DNA from: Pseudomonadota bacterium
Lineage (GTDB): Bacteria; Pseudomonadota; Gammaproteobacteria; Burkholderiales; Rhodocyclaceae
Assembly: GCA_018241695.1 (NCBI GenBank)
Contig: JAFEDH010000021.1
Coordinates: 62,001-126,000 of the forward strand
DNA length: 64,000 nt
Direction: 5' to 3'
The number at the start of each line of letters is the position of its first letter. The stretch's first letter is position 1. This document shows positions 19,521 through 28,357 of this stretch, piece after piece. Below the pieces are notes generated by a model that had not been told where the DNA came from, did not search any database, and was given only the letters and a program-made list of their open reading frames with translations. Made by a program: the position numbers and the translations under genes.

Positions 19521-20099
19521 TTACTTTTTGATCCCCTCGATGGCGACGCTGATGGTGACCTCGTCACTGACCCCGGGGGCGTACTTGCCCATGTTGAATT
19601 CAGTGCGCTTGACGGTCGCGCTGGCATCGGCGCCGCAGGCTTCCTTCTTCATCATGGGATGGGGCATGCAGTGAAAATCGGCCACGGTCAGGGTCACGGG
19701 CTTGGTGATGCCCTTGAGGGTCAGCTGGCCGTCAATACTGGCCAGGACATCGTCCTTGAAATTGAGTTTGGCGGATTTGAAGGTGGCGGTGGGGTAGGCG
19801 GCGGTATCGAGGAAATCCTCGCCCTGGATATGCTCGTTGAACATGGCGCTGCCGGTACTGACGGACCGGGTGTCGATCGTCACTTCAACCGAGCCGGTTC
19901 TGGCGGCGCGATCCAGCACCACCGTGGCGTTCACCTTGTCGAAACGGCTTTCCTGGGTGGAAAACCCCATGTGCCGGTATGCGAAACGGGCGAAGGTGTG
20001 GTTGGGATCACTGACAAAGGTTTCCGGCGCGGCCAGAGCCGGTGCGGCGAAGGCTGCCGCCAGGGCGGCGGTGAGGACGATACGGAATGTCTTTTTCAT
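19521..20099 (-). CDS. YceI-family periplasmic lipocalin-like protein (downstream copy)
   Basis: Exported beta-barrel protein of the YceI family, which binds isoprenoid-type lipids in known members. The 192 residues start with a clear signal peptide (MKKTFRIVLTAALAAAFAA, cleavage near APALA). The core motifs FARFAYRHMGFSTQESRFDKV, FLDTAAYPTATFKS and LTLKGITKPVTL are present. Two cysteines (FHC and EAC) about 11 residues apart could form a disulfide. It is the last gene of a pirin-cytochrome b561-YceI-YceI run, an association seen in many proteobacteria that suggests a membrane redox or quinone-related role. Confidence 0.9.
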   Translation of the reverse strand: MKKTFRIVLTAALAAAFAAPALAAPETFVSDPNHTFARFAYRHMGFSTQESRFDKVNATVVLDRAARTGSVEVTIDTRSVSTGSAMFNEHIQGEDFLDTAAYPTATFKSAKLNFKDDVLASIDGQLTLKGITKPVTLTVADFHCMPHPMMKKEACGADASATVKRTEFNMGKYAPGVSDEVTISVAIEGIKK

Positions 20100-20141
20100 G
20101 GTTGGAGCTCCTGTCGGGTGGGTGATGGATGAATTCCGGTT

Positions 20142-20726
20142 TTACTTCTTCTTCGTCGCCGCACGGGTGGCGACGATATGGAACCGTACCTGGATTTCGT
20201 TGGCGACCGTGCCGAAGTCGGCCCACGCCCCCTCGCCGATGGCGAAATCGGCGCGCTTGAAGGTGAGGCTGCCATCGAATACCCCGAACGCACCTTCTTG
20301 CCTGAAGGTTGCGGCGGCGCGGAGATCCTGAGTGCGGCCCTTGAGGGTGAATTTGCCGGCCACCTCGTAGCGATCGCCTCCCAGGGGCTTGATCCCCGTA
20401 ACTACAAAGCGCGCCGTGGGATAGGTCCGGGTATCGAACCAGAGCTTGCCCTTGACCTCGTCATCGGCTTCGGCCGAACCGGTATCGATGCTGGACAGAT
20501 CGACCTCCATTACGGCACTGGCTGCCTGGGGCTTGGCCGGGTCGAAACCCATCTGCAGGCTGAATTTGCGGAAATTTCCATTCATCGGCACACCCATCTG
20601 GCGATAGGCGAAATCGAGGCGGCTCTTGTCGATCTGGACGGTATTGAACTCCGCCGCCCGCACCGGGACCTGCATCAGGGACAAGGTACCCAACAGCAGA
20701 ATGGCGACAAATTTTTTCATGGTCAT
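20142..20726 (-). CDS. YceI-family periplasmic protein (upstream copy)
   Basis: Second YceI protein of the run, 194 residues, with signal peptide (FVAILLLGTLSLMQVPVRA). Family motifs are LDFAYRQMGVPMNGNFRKF, WFDTRTYPTARFVV and KFTLKGRTQDL. It is clearly diverged from its neighbour rather than a recent duplicate: the cysteines are absent and the tail is lysine-rich. Two starts are possible, 20726 and 20720; AGGA lies closer to the usual distance for 20720. It follows the cytochrome b561 gene by about 50 bases. Confidence 0.88.
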   Translation of the reverse strand: MTMKKFVAILLLGTLSLMQVPVRAAEFNTVQIDKSRLDFAYRQMGVPMNGNFRKFSLQMGFDPAKPQAASAVMEVDLSSIDTGSAEADDEVKGKLWFDTRTYPTARFVVTGIKPLGGDRYEVAGKFTLKGRTQDLRAAATFRQEGAFGVFDGSLTFKRADFAIGEGAWADFGTVANEIQVRFHIVATRAATKKK

Positions 20727-20778
20727 TTTTCCTGTTTTTTCGCTTCGGGGCGATTCCGGGAGCGGCAGAAAATCCGGA

Positions 20779-21300
20779 CTAGAAGCGGGGCAGCATGCGC
20801 CGCAAGGTGTCGTCGCGATCGATCAGATGATGCTTGAGGGCCGCCAGTACATGGCCGCCGACGAGAAAGGCCATGACCCAGTTGAGGGTTTCGTGCACTT
20901 CCTTGAGCTGATCCCCAAGATCGGTATTCTTCGCCAGCAGGTCGGGGATGGGCAGGACACCGAAATACACGGTCTGAATGCCCTTCGCCGAGCTCATCAG
21001 CCAGCCTGTCAGCGGCACGGCAAGGATCAGCACATAGAGCAGGCGATGCGTCCCTTCCGCCACCAGATGCTGCCAGCGCGGCATGGGGACCGGTACCGGG
21101 GGGCGGTGGGTCAGGCGCCACAGAACCCGCAGTACGGCCAGCAGAAAAATCGTGACCCCGGCCCATTTGTGCCAGGAATAAATCTTGAGCTTCCAGGGCG
21201 AAAGGGGCAGTTCGTGCATATAAAGGCCAACGCTGAAGGCCCCGGCGATGCCCAGTGCAATCAGCCAGTGCAGAGTAATGGCGGTACCGGTATAACGCAT
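20779..21300 (-). CDS. Cytochrome b561
   Basis: Inner-membrane di-haem b-type cytochrome with four hydrophobic helices. Candidate haem ligands are the histidines in LHWLIALG, YSWHKWAG, VHETLNW and GGHVLAALKHH. The start at 21300 is favoured because GGAG lies nine bases upstream; the longer 21315 start overlaps the pirin stop area and has no ribosome binding site. Known relatives take electrons from quinol or superoxide. It is placed between pirin and two YceI genes. Confidence 0.9.
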   Translation of the reverse strand: MRYTGTAITLHWLIALGIAGAFSVGLYMHELPLSPWKLKIYSWHKWAGVTIFLLAVLRVLWRLTHRPPVPVPMPRWQHLVAEGTHRLLYVLILAVPLTGWLMSSAKGIQTVYFGVLPIPDLLAKNTDLGDQLKEVHETLNWVMAFLVGGHVLAALKHHLIDRDDTLRRMLPRF

Positions 21301-21319
21301 CGTCGCTTTCTCCATTCAT

Positions 21320-22030
21320 TCAGGGCAGATCGAACAGCAGCACCTCGGCCGGGCCATCCGCTTCCGCAGAAACCCTCAAGGTCAGCCGTGGCTCGTCGGC
21401 GATCCGCGCCCCGTCGCCCTGCATCAGGGGCTGGCCATTGACCGTCAGCGCGCCCCGCGCCACCTGCACATAGGCGCGACGACCCGCCGCGAGCGCGTAG
21501 GTGATGGTATGCCCCGGCGTCAGAATGGTCGCGTGGAGCAGCGCATCCTGGTGGATCGGCAGACTGCCCTCCCGGCCATCGGGCGAAACCAGCAGCAGCA
21601 GGCGGTCCTGCTTGTCGCCATCGGCAAAGATTTTTTGCTCGTATTCGGGCGCGATGCCGCGCACATCGGGCTGGATCCAGACCTGCAGCAGATGCGCCGC
21701 CTCGTGAGCGGATGCATTGACCTCGCTGTGCCGCACACCGCGCCCGGCGCTCATGCGCTGGATTTCCGGCCGGGCTAAGAGTTCGCTGTTCTCCATGCTG
21801 TCGCCGTGACGCAGGGTGCCGGAGAGCATGTAGGTGATGATCTCCATGTCACGATGGCCGTGCGTGCCGAACCCCTCACCCGGCGCAATGATGTCCTCGT
21901 TGATCACCCGCAGGGGTCCCCAGTTCATCTGCTCGGGATCGTGATAGTCGGCGAAGGAAAAGCTGTGCCAGGTTTTCAGCCAGCCGTGATCGAAGTGGCC
22001 CCGGTCACCGGCTTTACGCAACTGAATCAT
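21320..22030 (-). CDS. Pirin-family bicupin protein
   Basis: Metal-binding bicupin of 236 residues, of the YhhW/YhaK type for which quercetin 2,3-dioxygenase activity has been reported in a homologue. The N-terminal cupin has the likely ligands in GFGTHGHRDMEIITY and the downstream HSE of RGVRHSEVNAS. DHGWLKTWHSFSFADY is the family opening. It starts at ATG 22030 with AGGA at good spacing and heads the cytochrome b561-YceI run. The real substrate is unknown. Confidence 0.9.
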   Translation of the reverse strand: MIQLRKAGDRGHFDHGWLKTWHSFSFADYHDPEQMNWGPLRVINEDIIAPGEGFGTHGHRDMEIITYMLSGTLRHGDSMENSELLARPEIQRMSAGRGVRHSEVNASAHEAAHLLQVWIQPDVRGIAPEYEQKIFADGDKQDRLLLLVSPDGREGSLPIHQDALLHATILTPGHTITYALAAGRRAYVQVARGALTVNGQPLMQGDGARIADEPRLTLRVSAEADGPAEVLLFDLP

Positions 22031-22144
22031 TGTGGTTTCCTGTCCTGTCGATCCATGAGTCGGGAATACCGGAGAAAGTGTATCCGAATTCGGTGGCGTC
22101 TAAACCGTCAGATTTGCCTGACCCGGTCACGGAAATTCGAAGCC

Positions 22145-22483
22145 TTACGGGAGCTGCGGCGCCCGCACCAGGACACAGGTGTTCTCCAGACACAAGGCCG
22201 CGGACCACGTTTTTGTGTCCCGCGGCGCGCAGCGCAGTAAAGCGGGGTCCCCCGCAACGCGCAACGACAGGGCCCTGGCGGCCTTTGCATGGCCCGCATT
22301 CACCGATATTTCCTTGCAGCCATGCGCGATCCGCACGCATTGTTCATCCCCCAGGCAGCGCGTCCACGCCAGGGGTAATTCGAGATCGTCGGCGCGAACG
22401 ATTTCGGGTTGCATCCCCATTGCAGCTTCCGCAACAACCACACCCGCAATGAACAGTGCGACCGCATTCCTTCCGATCCTCAT
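22145..22483 (-). CDS. Small secreted cysteine-containing protein, function unknown
   Basis: Not recognised as a named family. The 112 residues start with a signal peptide (MRIGRNAVALFIAGVVVAEA). The mature part carries five cysteines, in CLGDEQCVRIAHGC, RCAPRD and LCLENTCVL, so it is probably a disulfide-bonded periplasmic protein. The start at 22483 gives correct spacing from AGGAG; 22489 is possible. It lies 39 bases downstream of a ParA-like gene on the same strand and upstream of pirin. The coding frame is supported by the signal peptide and the ribosome binding site only. Confidence 0.6.
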   Translation of the reverse strand: MRIGRNAVALFIAGVVVAEAAMGMQPEIVRADDLELPLAWTRCLGDEQCVRIAHGCKEISVNAGHAKAARALSLRVAGDPALLRCAPRDTKTWSAALCLENTCVLVRAPQLP

Positions 22484-22522
22484 GGCCATCTTCTCCTGAG
22501 TCGATCGGTTCGACGAAGCGTC

Positions 22523-23152
22523 TTACCCTGCCGCATCCGCCCATTCGATCATAGGTTGCCACTGGGCGCGATCCTGTCCGCCGCGAGATGGGGACAGATC
22601 GAAGATCGTCATGCCGTGCGCCGCGGCCTGCACATAGGTCTGGGTGTCGCGCAGGCAGGTCAGCACCGGCAGATCCTGGCCGGAGAGAAAGCGCTCCAGT
22701 TCCGCCGCGGCGCGTGTTCGCGGATCGACCCGCATCCCCACCACGGCGATCAGATCCGGGTGGCGCCGCACCTCTTTCTCCGCCCGCAGGAGATCGAGAA
22801 ACTGCCGGGTCGCCAGGATATCGAAGATCGAGGGCTGCAGCGGCACGATGATCCGGTCCGCCAGTTTCAGCACCTGGGAGAGTTTCTTGCCATGCAGCCC
22901 CGCCGGGGTGTCCAGCACCACATGCGTGGTGCCCTCCGGCGGTCGTGCCGGATGATCCGGAGCCAGCGACCAGGTGCCGATATGGGGCAGCAGGGGCGAA
23001 CGCAGACGCAGCCACGCGCAGGACGATTGCTGGCGGTCGACATCCCCCAGCATCACCCGGTGGCCCTGATGCGCAAAAAGGCCGGCCAGATTGGTGGCCA
23101 GCGTGCTCTTGCCCACGCCGCCCTTGGGGTTCGCGATCAGAAAACATTTCAT
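22523..23152 (-). CDS. Orphan ParA/MinD-type ATPase (first)
   Basis: Cytosolic deviant Walker A ATPase of 209 residues. Its N-terminus [20 protein letters not shown] carries the P-loop, and LGDVDRQQSS and VVLDTPAGLHGKKL are the switch motifs. No ParB gene or centromere-like repeat array is nearby, so it is not an obvious chromosome or plasmid partition pair. The start at 23152 has GGAG nine bases upstream. It lies just downstream of the quinone oxidoreductase gene (44-base gap), same strand. Cargo unknown. Confidence 0.85.
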   Translation of the reverse strand: MKCFLIANPKGGVGKSTLATNLAGLFAHQGHRVMLGDVDRQQSSCAWLRLRSPLLPHIGTWSLAPDHPARPPEGTTHVVLDTPAGLHGKKLSQVLKLADRIIVPLQPSIFDILATRQFLDLLRAEKEVRRHPDLIAVVGMRVDPRTRAAAELERFLSGQDLPVLTCLRDTQTYVQAAAHGMTIFDLSPSRGGQDRAQWQPMIEWADAAG

Positions 23153-23196
23153 CGGAGGTCTCCGGATGGGCACTCTTCGATCCAGCGCGCGGGGCG

Positions 23197-24180
23197 TCAG
23201 GGCAGCAGGAGGGTGGAGCCCACCGTGCGCCGCGCCTCGATGTCCGCATGGGCGCGCGCCGCTTCGCGCAGAGGATAACGCTGTCCCACCTCGATGCTCA
23301 CCTTTCCCGACAGCACCATGTCGAACAGTTCCCCGGCGCTGGCCAGCAGATCCTCGTGCCGGGCGATATGGGTGAACAGGGTCGGGCGGGTGATGAAAAG
23401 GGATCCGCGCCGCGACAGATCCAGCAGATCAACGGGCGGCACCGGCCCCGATGCATTGCCGAAACTCACCATGAGTCCCAGGGGTTGCAGGCAGTCGAGG
23501 GATCCGGTGAACGTGTCGCGGCCCACGGCGTCATACACGACCGGCACCCCCTGGCCACCGGTGATCTCGCGTACCCGCGCGACGAAATCCTCCCGGGTAT
23601 AGACGATGGCGTGATCGCAGCCGTGCGCCTGCGCGAGGGCGGCCTTGGCATCGGAACCGACGGTGCCGATCACCGTCGCCCCCAGCGCCTTGGCCCACTG
23701 GCAGGCGATCAAACCGACGCCACCCGCCGCCGCATGGATCAGCACCGTGTCGCCGGGTCGCACGCGGTAGGTCCGGCGCAGCAGATACTGGACGGTGCAC
23801 CCCCGGAGCATCATGGCTGCCGCCGTTTCACAGGAAATCCCTTCCGGAATCTTCACCACCTGGGCCGCAGCGATGTTGCGTTCCTCGGCATAGGCGCCCA
23901 CGGGCGCCAGCGGCCCGCCGGGATAGGCCACCCGGTCACCGGGTCGCAGATCGGAAACTCCGGCGCCCAGGGCGATCACCTCGCCGGCGCCCTCGGGACC
24001 GAGGCCGGAAGGCAAAGGCAGCGGATAGAGGCCGCTACGGTGGTAAGTATCGATGTAGTTCAGGCCCACCGCGATCTGACGCAGCCGCACCTCGCCCGGT
24101 CCGGGGAGTGGCAGATTCACGTCTTCCCAGCACATGACCTCCGGTCCGCCGGTGCGATGAATCCTGATGGCATGAGGCAT
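23197..24180 (-). CDS. NADPH:quinone oxidoreductase, zeta-crystallin type
   Basis: Medium-chain dehydrogenase/reductase of 327 residues, without zinc-binding cysteines, as in QorA. The nucleotide-binding motif is in VLIHAAAGGVGLIACQWAKA, and the family stretches VGLNYIDTYHRSGLYPLPLP and GPEGAGEV are intact. It likely reduces quinones or enones with NADPH in the cytosol. It diverges from the second ParA gene across a 199-base gap that should hold both promoters. Confidence 0.92.
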   Translation of the reverse strand: MPHAIRIHRTGGPEVMCWEDVNLPLPGPGEVRLRQIAVGLNYIDTYHRSGLYPLPLPSGLGPEGAGEVIALGAGVSDLRPGDRVAYPGGPLAPVGAYAEERNIAAAQVVKIPEGISCETAAAMMLRGCTVQYLLRRTYRVRPGDTVLIHAAAGGVGLIACQWAKALGATVIGTVGSDAKAALAQAHGCDHAIVYTREDFVARVREITGGQGVPVVYDAVGRDTFTGSLDCLQPLGLMVSFGNASGPVPPVDLLDLSRRGSLFITRPTLFTHIARHEDLLASAGELFDMVLSGKVSIEVGQRYPLREAARAHADIEARRTVGSTLLLP

Positions 24181-24379
24181 GGCTTTCTCCCGGATACGGT
24201 ACGCCGCGGGCCGCGGGCCGCACGCATGAAGACGGAATCCTATGATTTCGGCGCAGGCGCGTCCAGCATTGCCGCCGCCCCGGAATGACGTGACAGCGTG
24301 CCGTCATTGCAATGCGGCACCAATCCCGCGAAAATACACGGTTGCTCCGCGCATCGCGGAAGACTTGGAGAAAATCATC

Positions 24380-25171
24380 ATGAGGCGGGTTGTTTTCAAC
24401 CAGAAGGGCGGAGTCGGCAAGAGCACCATCACCTGCAATCTCGCCGCGGTCGCGGCGGCCCGCGGGCAGCGCACCCTGGTGGTGGACCTCGATCCCCAGG
24501 CCAACTCCAGCCGCTATCTGCTGGGCGCCGCGCTGGACGAGGTCGAACATACCGCCACCGGCTTCTTCGACCAGGCCCTGAACTTCAAGCTGAGCGCCCT
24601 GCCAACCCAGGCGTTCATCGTGCCCACCCCTTTCCCCGGACTTGACGTGCTGCCTGCCGATGCGGCGCTGGAAGAACTCCAGGCCAAGCTGGAGTCACGC
24701 TACAAGATCTACAAGCTGCGCGAAGCCCTGGATGCCCTCGGGGATTACGACCAGATCTGGATCGATACTCCCCCCGCCCTGCACTTCTACACCCGCTCGG
24801 CGCTGATCGCCGCCGATGCCTGCCTGATCCCCTTCGATTGCGATGAATTCGCGCGCAGGGCGCTCTACAGCCTGCTCGACAACGTGGCCGAAATCCGCGC
24901 CGACCACAATGAGGCGCTGCGTATCGAAGGCATCGTGGTCAACCAGTTCCAGCCCCGCGCCAGCCTGCCCGCGCGCGTGGTCGCCGAACTGCGCGCCGAA
25001 GGCCTGCCCGTACTCGAATCCCACCTTTCCGCCTCGGTGAAGATCAAGGAATCGCACCAGGAAGCGCGGCCCATGATCCACCTCGACCGCAGCCACAAGC
25101 TGACGCGGGAATTCGAGGCGCTCTACGACGAACTGTCCGCCGGAGCCGGCAAAAGAGGCAAGCGGGGGTAG
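24380..25171 (+). CDS. Orphan ParA-family ATPase (second)
   Basis: ParA-type ATPase of 263 residues: [20 protein letters not shown] (P-loop), VVDLDPQANSSRYLLG and IWIDTPPALHFYTRSAL. The C-terminal part ends in a basic, Gly-rich tail. It starts at ATG 24380 with GGAG nine bases before; longer in-frame starts reach into the promoter region. It differs from the minus-strand ParA nearby in length and motifs, so they are not a tandem duplicate. No ParB partner is visible. Such ATPases position chromosomes or protein cargo; which applies here is unknown. Confidence 0.87.
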   Translation: MRRVVFNQKGGVGKSTITCNLAAVAAARGQRTLVVDLDPQANSSRYLLGAALDEVEHTATGFFDQALNFKLSALPTQAFIVPTPFPGLDVLPADAALEELQAKLESRYKIYKLREALDALGDYDQIWIDTPPALHFYTRSALIAADACLIPFDCDEFARRALYSLLDNVAEIRADHNEALRIEGIVVNQFQPRASLPARVVAELRAEGLPVLESHLSASVKIKESHQEARPMIHLDRSHKLTREFEALYDELSAGAGKRGKRG

Positions 25172-25202
25172 GCGGGAGCAAGCGGTAACCGCGGGGCGGC
25201 GG

Positions 25203-26009
25203 TTACGCCTGATTCATTCCGGCGCGCAGGAAAGCCAGCAAAAGCGCATTGAAAAGTTCCGCCTGCTCGATGTTGAGCAGGTGGGAGCACCCGGGCAGCA
25301 TTTCCAGCCGCGCGCCGCGGATTTTTTCCGCGATCACCCGCGCCATGGCGGGCGGCGTGCCGCCATCCTCCTCGCCCACCAGCACCAGGGTCGGCGCCCC
25401 GATCCCGCCCAGTCGCGGCAGGGTATCCAGAGTCGGGATCATGCAGCCGCAGGCGGCATAGCCCTCTACCGGCGTGGCGCGAATCTGCGCGGCAATGCGT
25501 GCCATCTCATCCTCCGCGCTGTACCGGAAAGGCTCGGTAAACCAGCGGTCCAGGGTCGCCTCCACCACCGTGGCCATCCCCCCTGCGCGTACCTGGGCGA
25601 TACGCTGTTCCCACAGCCGGGCCAGGGCGGGCGCCCCTTCGCCATAGCCGGCGCTGGTGCTGCACAGGATCAGGCGATCGAGGCGGCTGCCATGATCCAG
25701 CGCCAGATGCTGGCCGATCATGCCGCCCATGGAAAGGCCGCAGAAGTGGCTTTCCCCGATCCCCAGGGCATCCCACAGCGCCACCACATCGCGCGCCATG
25801 AGCCCGAAATCATAGGGCCCCGCACTCACGCCGCTGCCGCCATGGCCGCGGCTGTCATACCGCAGCACGGTGAAATAGGGTGTCAGGGCGGCCATCTGCG
25901 GCTCCCACATTTCCAGATTGCAGGCCAGGGAATGGGATAGCGTCAGCCAGGGCCCGCGGCCCTGGATATCGACACGAAAATCAAGCTGATTGGCATGAAC
26001 GGTTTGCAT
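25203..26009 (-). CDS. Alpha/beta hydrolase, 3-oxoadipate enol-lactonase-like
   Basis: Alpha/beta-hydrolase of 268 residues with nucleophile elbow GLSMGGMIG, oxyanion region LSHSLACNLEMWEPQ and catalytic histidine in PGCSHLLNIEQ. The sequence style is that of PcaD-type enol-lactonases, but no other beta-ketoadipate genes are near, so the true substrate may be another ester or lactone. The start at 26009 has GAGGTG at good spacing and lies seven bases after the uvrD stop, so it is likely coupled to uvrD. Confidence 0.82.
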   Translation of the reverse strand: MQTVHANQLDFRVDIQGRGPWLTLSHSLACNLEMWEPQMAALTPYFTVLRYDSRGHGGSGVSAGPYDFGLMARDVVALWDALGIGESHFCGLSMGGMIGQHLALDHGSRLDRLILCSTSAGYGEGAPALARLWEQRIAQVRAGGMATVVEATLDRWFTEPFRYSAEDEMARIAAQIRATPVEGYAACGCMIPTLDTLPRLGGIGAPTLVLVGEEDGGTPPAMARVIAEKIRGARLEMLPGCSHLLNIEQAELFNALLLAFLRAGMNQA

Positions 26010-26016
26010 GGACACC

Positions 26017-28284
26017 TCATCCGGCCGGGGTGAGTTTTGCAATCGACAATGCCAGCCATTTCATCCCGGCATGGCCGAAATTGACCTGCACCCGGGCATC
26101 GTTGCCGCCCCCTTCGGCATTGACGATCACCCCCAGCCCGAAGCGGGCGTGCAGGACGCTCTGGCCGATGCGCCAGCCACCCTCTGCGGCACCGCGAGCG
26201 GCGCCGGAGCCGTAGGTCGCGGAAGGCTCCGCCGCCCAGCGGCCGCTGGTGGAGGCGCTGCGGGTGGTGCCATGGCCGGCGCGGGGGGTGAGCCACTTCT
26301 GCAACCCCTCGGGAATTTCCTCGATGAAGCGCGAAGGCAGGTTGTAGCGGGTCTGGCCGTGGAGCATGCGGGTCTGCGCGAAGGAAAGATAAAGCCGCTG
26401 CCGCGCACGGGTCACGGCCACATACATCAGGCGCCGCTCCTCGTCGAGGCCACCCTTGCCGGAGGGGGTCTCGATCAGGGAATTCTCGTGGGGAAAGAGC
26501 CCTTCTTCGAGGCCACCGAGGAACACCACATCGAACTCCAGTCCCTTGGCGGCATGCACGGTCATCAACTGCAGGGCATCGTCACCCTCGCCAGCCTGAT
26601 GCTCGCCGGCTTCCAGCGCGGCATGGGTGAGAAAGGCGGCGAGATCGGCGCTCAGTTCGCCGGTGGGCTGGCCGTTTTCATCCAGCACATCGGAAAGACG
26701 GCCTTCCTCGGCAACGAAGCTGGCGGCGGCATTGACCAGCTCATCCAGGTTGGCGATGCGGTCCTGGCCTTCCTTCTCGCCCAGATAGTGACTGCGCAGG
26801 GAGGACAGTTCCAGTACATGTTCCACCAGCTCCTGCAGGGGCAGGTCGATGGCCTCACGCATGCGGCCCAGCAGTTCCGCGAAGCCCGTCAGGGAAGCGC
26901 CAGCCTTGCCGGGCACCCTGGTGATGGCCGCATGCAGGCTGCAGCCGGTGGACCGGGCCGCGTCCTGCAATTGCTCGAGGCTGCGGGCGCCGATGCCGCG
27001 GACAGGAAAATTCACCACGCGGGCAAAGGCGGTGTCGTCATCGGGGTTGGCGATCAGCCGCAGATAGGCCAGCGCGTGCTTGATCTCCTGACGCTCGAAA
27101 AAGCGCAGGCCGCCATACACCTTGTAGGGGATGCCGGCGGAAAACAGCGCATGCTCCAGTACCCGCGACTGCGCGTTGCTGCGGTAGAGCAGGGCCATCT
27201 CGCGGCGGACATGGCCATCGCGGATCAGGGCGCGTACCTCCTCGACGATCCAGCGCGCCTCCTCGCCGTCGGACATGGCCTCGAAAACACGGACCGGTTC
27301 ACCGGCACCGGCATCGGTCCACAGATTCTTGCCCAGACGCTTGTCATTGTTGCGGATGATGGCGTTGGCGGCATCGAGGATGTTGCCGTGGGAGCGGTAG
27401 TTCTGCTCCAGGCGGATCACGTTCCTGACCTGGAATTCCCGCTCGAAGTCGCGCATATTGCCGACCTCGGCGCCGCGGAAAGCATAGATGCTTTGGTCGT
27501 CGTCCCCCACGGCGAATATCACCCCGCCCCCTGCATCTCCCTCTCGCGGAGGGATGCCCACCGGCTCACTGCGCCCATGGCCCGCCAGCAACTGCAACCA
27601 TTTGTACTGCAGGACATTCGTGTCCTGAAATTCGTCGACGAGGATATGGCGGAAGCGCAACTGGTAATGACGGCGCAGAGGCTCGTTGCGCAGCAGCAGC
27701 TCGTAGCAGCGCAGCAGCAGCTCGGCGAAGTCCACCACGCCTTCGCGCTGGCACTGGGCATCGTAGGCGGCGTAGAGATCGACGCGTTTCCGGGTGTGAT
27801 CGTCCCAGGCTTCCACGGCGGGGGGACGCAGCCCCTGTTCCTTCTGCGCATTGATGAAATGCTGCAGATCCCGGGGCGGAAATTTTTCATCGTCGACGTT
27901 GAGCGCCTTGAGCATGCGCTTGATGGCGGCCTGCTGGTCGGCGGAATCGAGAATCTGGAACAGCTGGGGCAGGCCCGCATCGCGATGGTGCGCCCGCAGC
28001 AGGCGATTGCACAGACCGTGGAAAGTACCGATCCACATGCCCCGGGTATTGATCGGCAACATGGCTGAAAGCCGGGTCAGCATCTCCCTGGCGGCCTTGT
28101 TGGTGAAGGTCACGGCCAGCACCCCTTGCGGCGTCACCTGATGAGTGGAGATGAGCCAGGCGATGCGGGTGGTCAGCACCCGTGTCTTGCCCGAGCCGGC
28201 GCCCGCGAGGATCAGGGCATGCACGGGCGGCAGAGTGACCGCCGCGTGCTGTTCGGGGTTGAGGGTATCGAGATGGAGCGTCAT
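26017..28284 (-). CDS. uvrD: ATP-dependent DNA helicase II (UvrD/PcrA type)
   Basis: Superfamily 1A 3'-5' helicase used in nucleotide excision and mismatch repair. About 755 residues carry Q-motif LNPEQHAAV, Walker A AGAGSGKTRVLT, motif II VDEFQDTN, motif III GDDDQSIYAFRGA, motif IV EQNYRSH, and motif VI VAVTRARQRLYLS. The C-terminal UvrD/PcrA-specific patch has GQSVLHARFGLGVIVN. The start at 28284 is chosen; the upstream GTG at 28308 abuts a TATAAT-like hexamer (28311-28316) that could be the promoter. Confidence 0.95.
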   Translation of the reverse strand: MTLHLDTLNPEQHAAVTLPPVHALILAGAGSGKTRVLTTRIAWLISTHQVTPQGVLAVTFTNKAAREMLTRLSAMLPINTRGMWIGTFHGLCNRLLRAHHRDAGLPQLFQILDSADQQAAIKRMLKALNVDDEKFPPRDLQHFINAQKEQGLRPPAVEAWDDHTRKRVDLYAAYDAQCQREGVVDFAELLLRCYELLLRNEPLRRHYQLRFRHILVDEFQDTNVLQYKWLQLLAGHGRSEPVGIPPREGDAGGGVIFAVGDDDQSIYAFRGAEVGNMRDFEREFQVRNVIRLEQNYRSHGNILDAANAIIRNNDKRLGKNLWTDAGAGEPVRVFEAMSDGEEARWIVEEVRALIRDGHVRREMALLYRSNAQSRVLEHALFSAGIPYKVYGGLRFFERQEIKHALAYLRLIANPDDDTAFARVVNFPVRGIGARSLEQLQDAARSTGCSLHAAITRVPGKAGASLTGFAELLGRMREAIDLPLQELVEHVLELSSLRSHYLGEKEGQDRIANLDELVNAAASFVAEEGRLSDVLDENGQPTGELSADLAAFLTHAALEAGEHQAGEGDDALQLMTVHAAKGLEFDVVFLGGLEEGLFPHENSLIETPSGKGGLDEERRLMYVAVTRARQRLYLSFAQTRMLHGQTRYNLPSRFIEEIPEGLQKWLTPRAGHGTTRSASTSGRWAAEPSATYGSGAARGAAEGGWRIGQSVLHARFGLGVIVNAEGGGNDARVQVNFGHAGMKWLALSIAKLTPAG

Positions 28285-28357
28285 CGGGGCGGCCTGCGGA
28301 TAAGACACGGATTATAGTCAGGGCAGGGACCGCCCCCGTCCGGCCCGGGAGTTACCG

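Noticed and set aside
17096..19531. Open frame of 811 codons opposite dnaE
   Set aside because: Antisense to DNA polymerase III alpha with no domain signal.
22523..25171. Plasmid-like partition system
   Set aside because: No ParB, no repeat array and no replication gene; the ATPases are chromosomal orphans.
25203..26009. Beta-ketoadipate pathway cluster
   Set aside because: Only one enol-lactonase-like gene is present; the rest of the pathway is missing, so the pathway is not claimed.
26008..28068. Open frame of 686 codons opposite uvrD
   Set aside because: Shadow of a conserved helicase; no ribosome binding site or motif.
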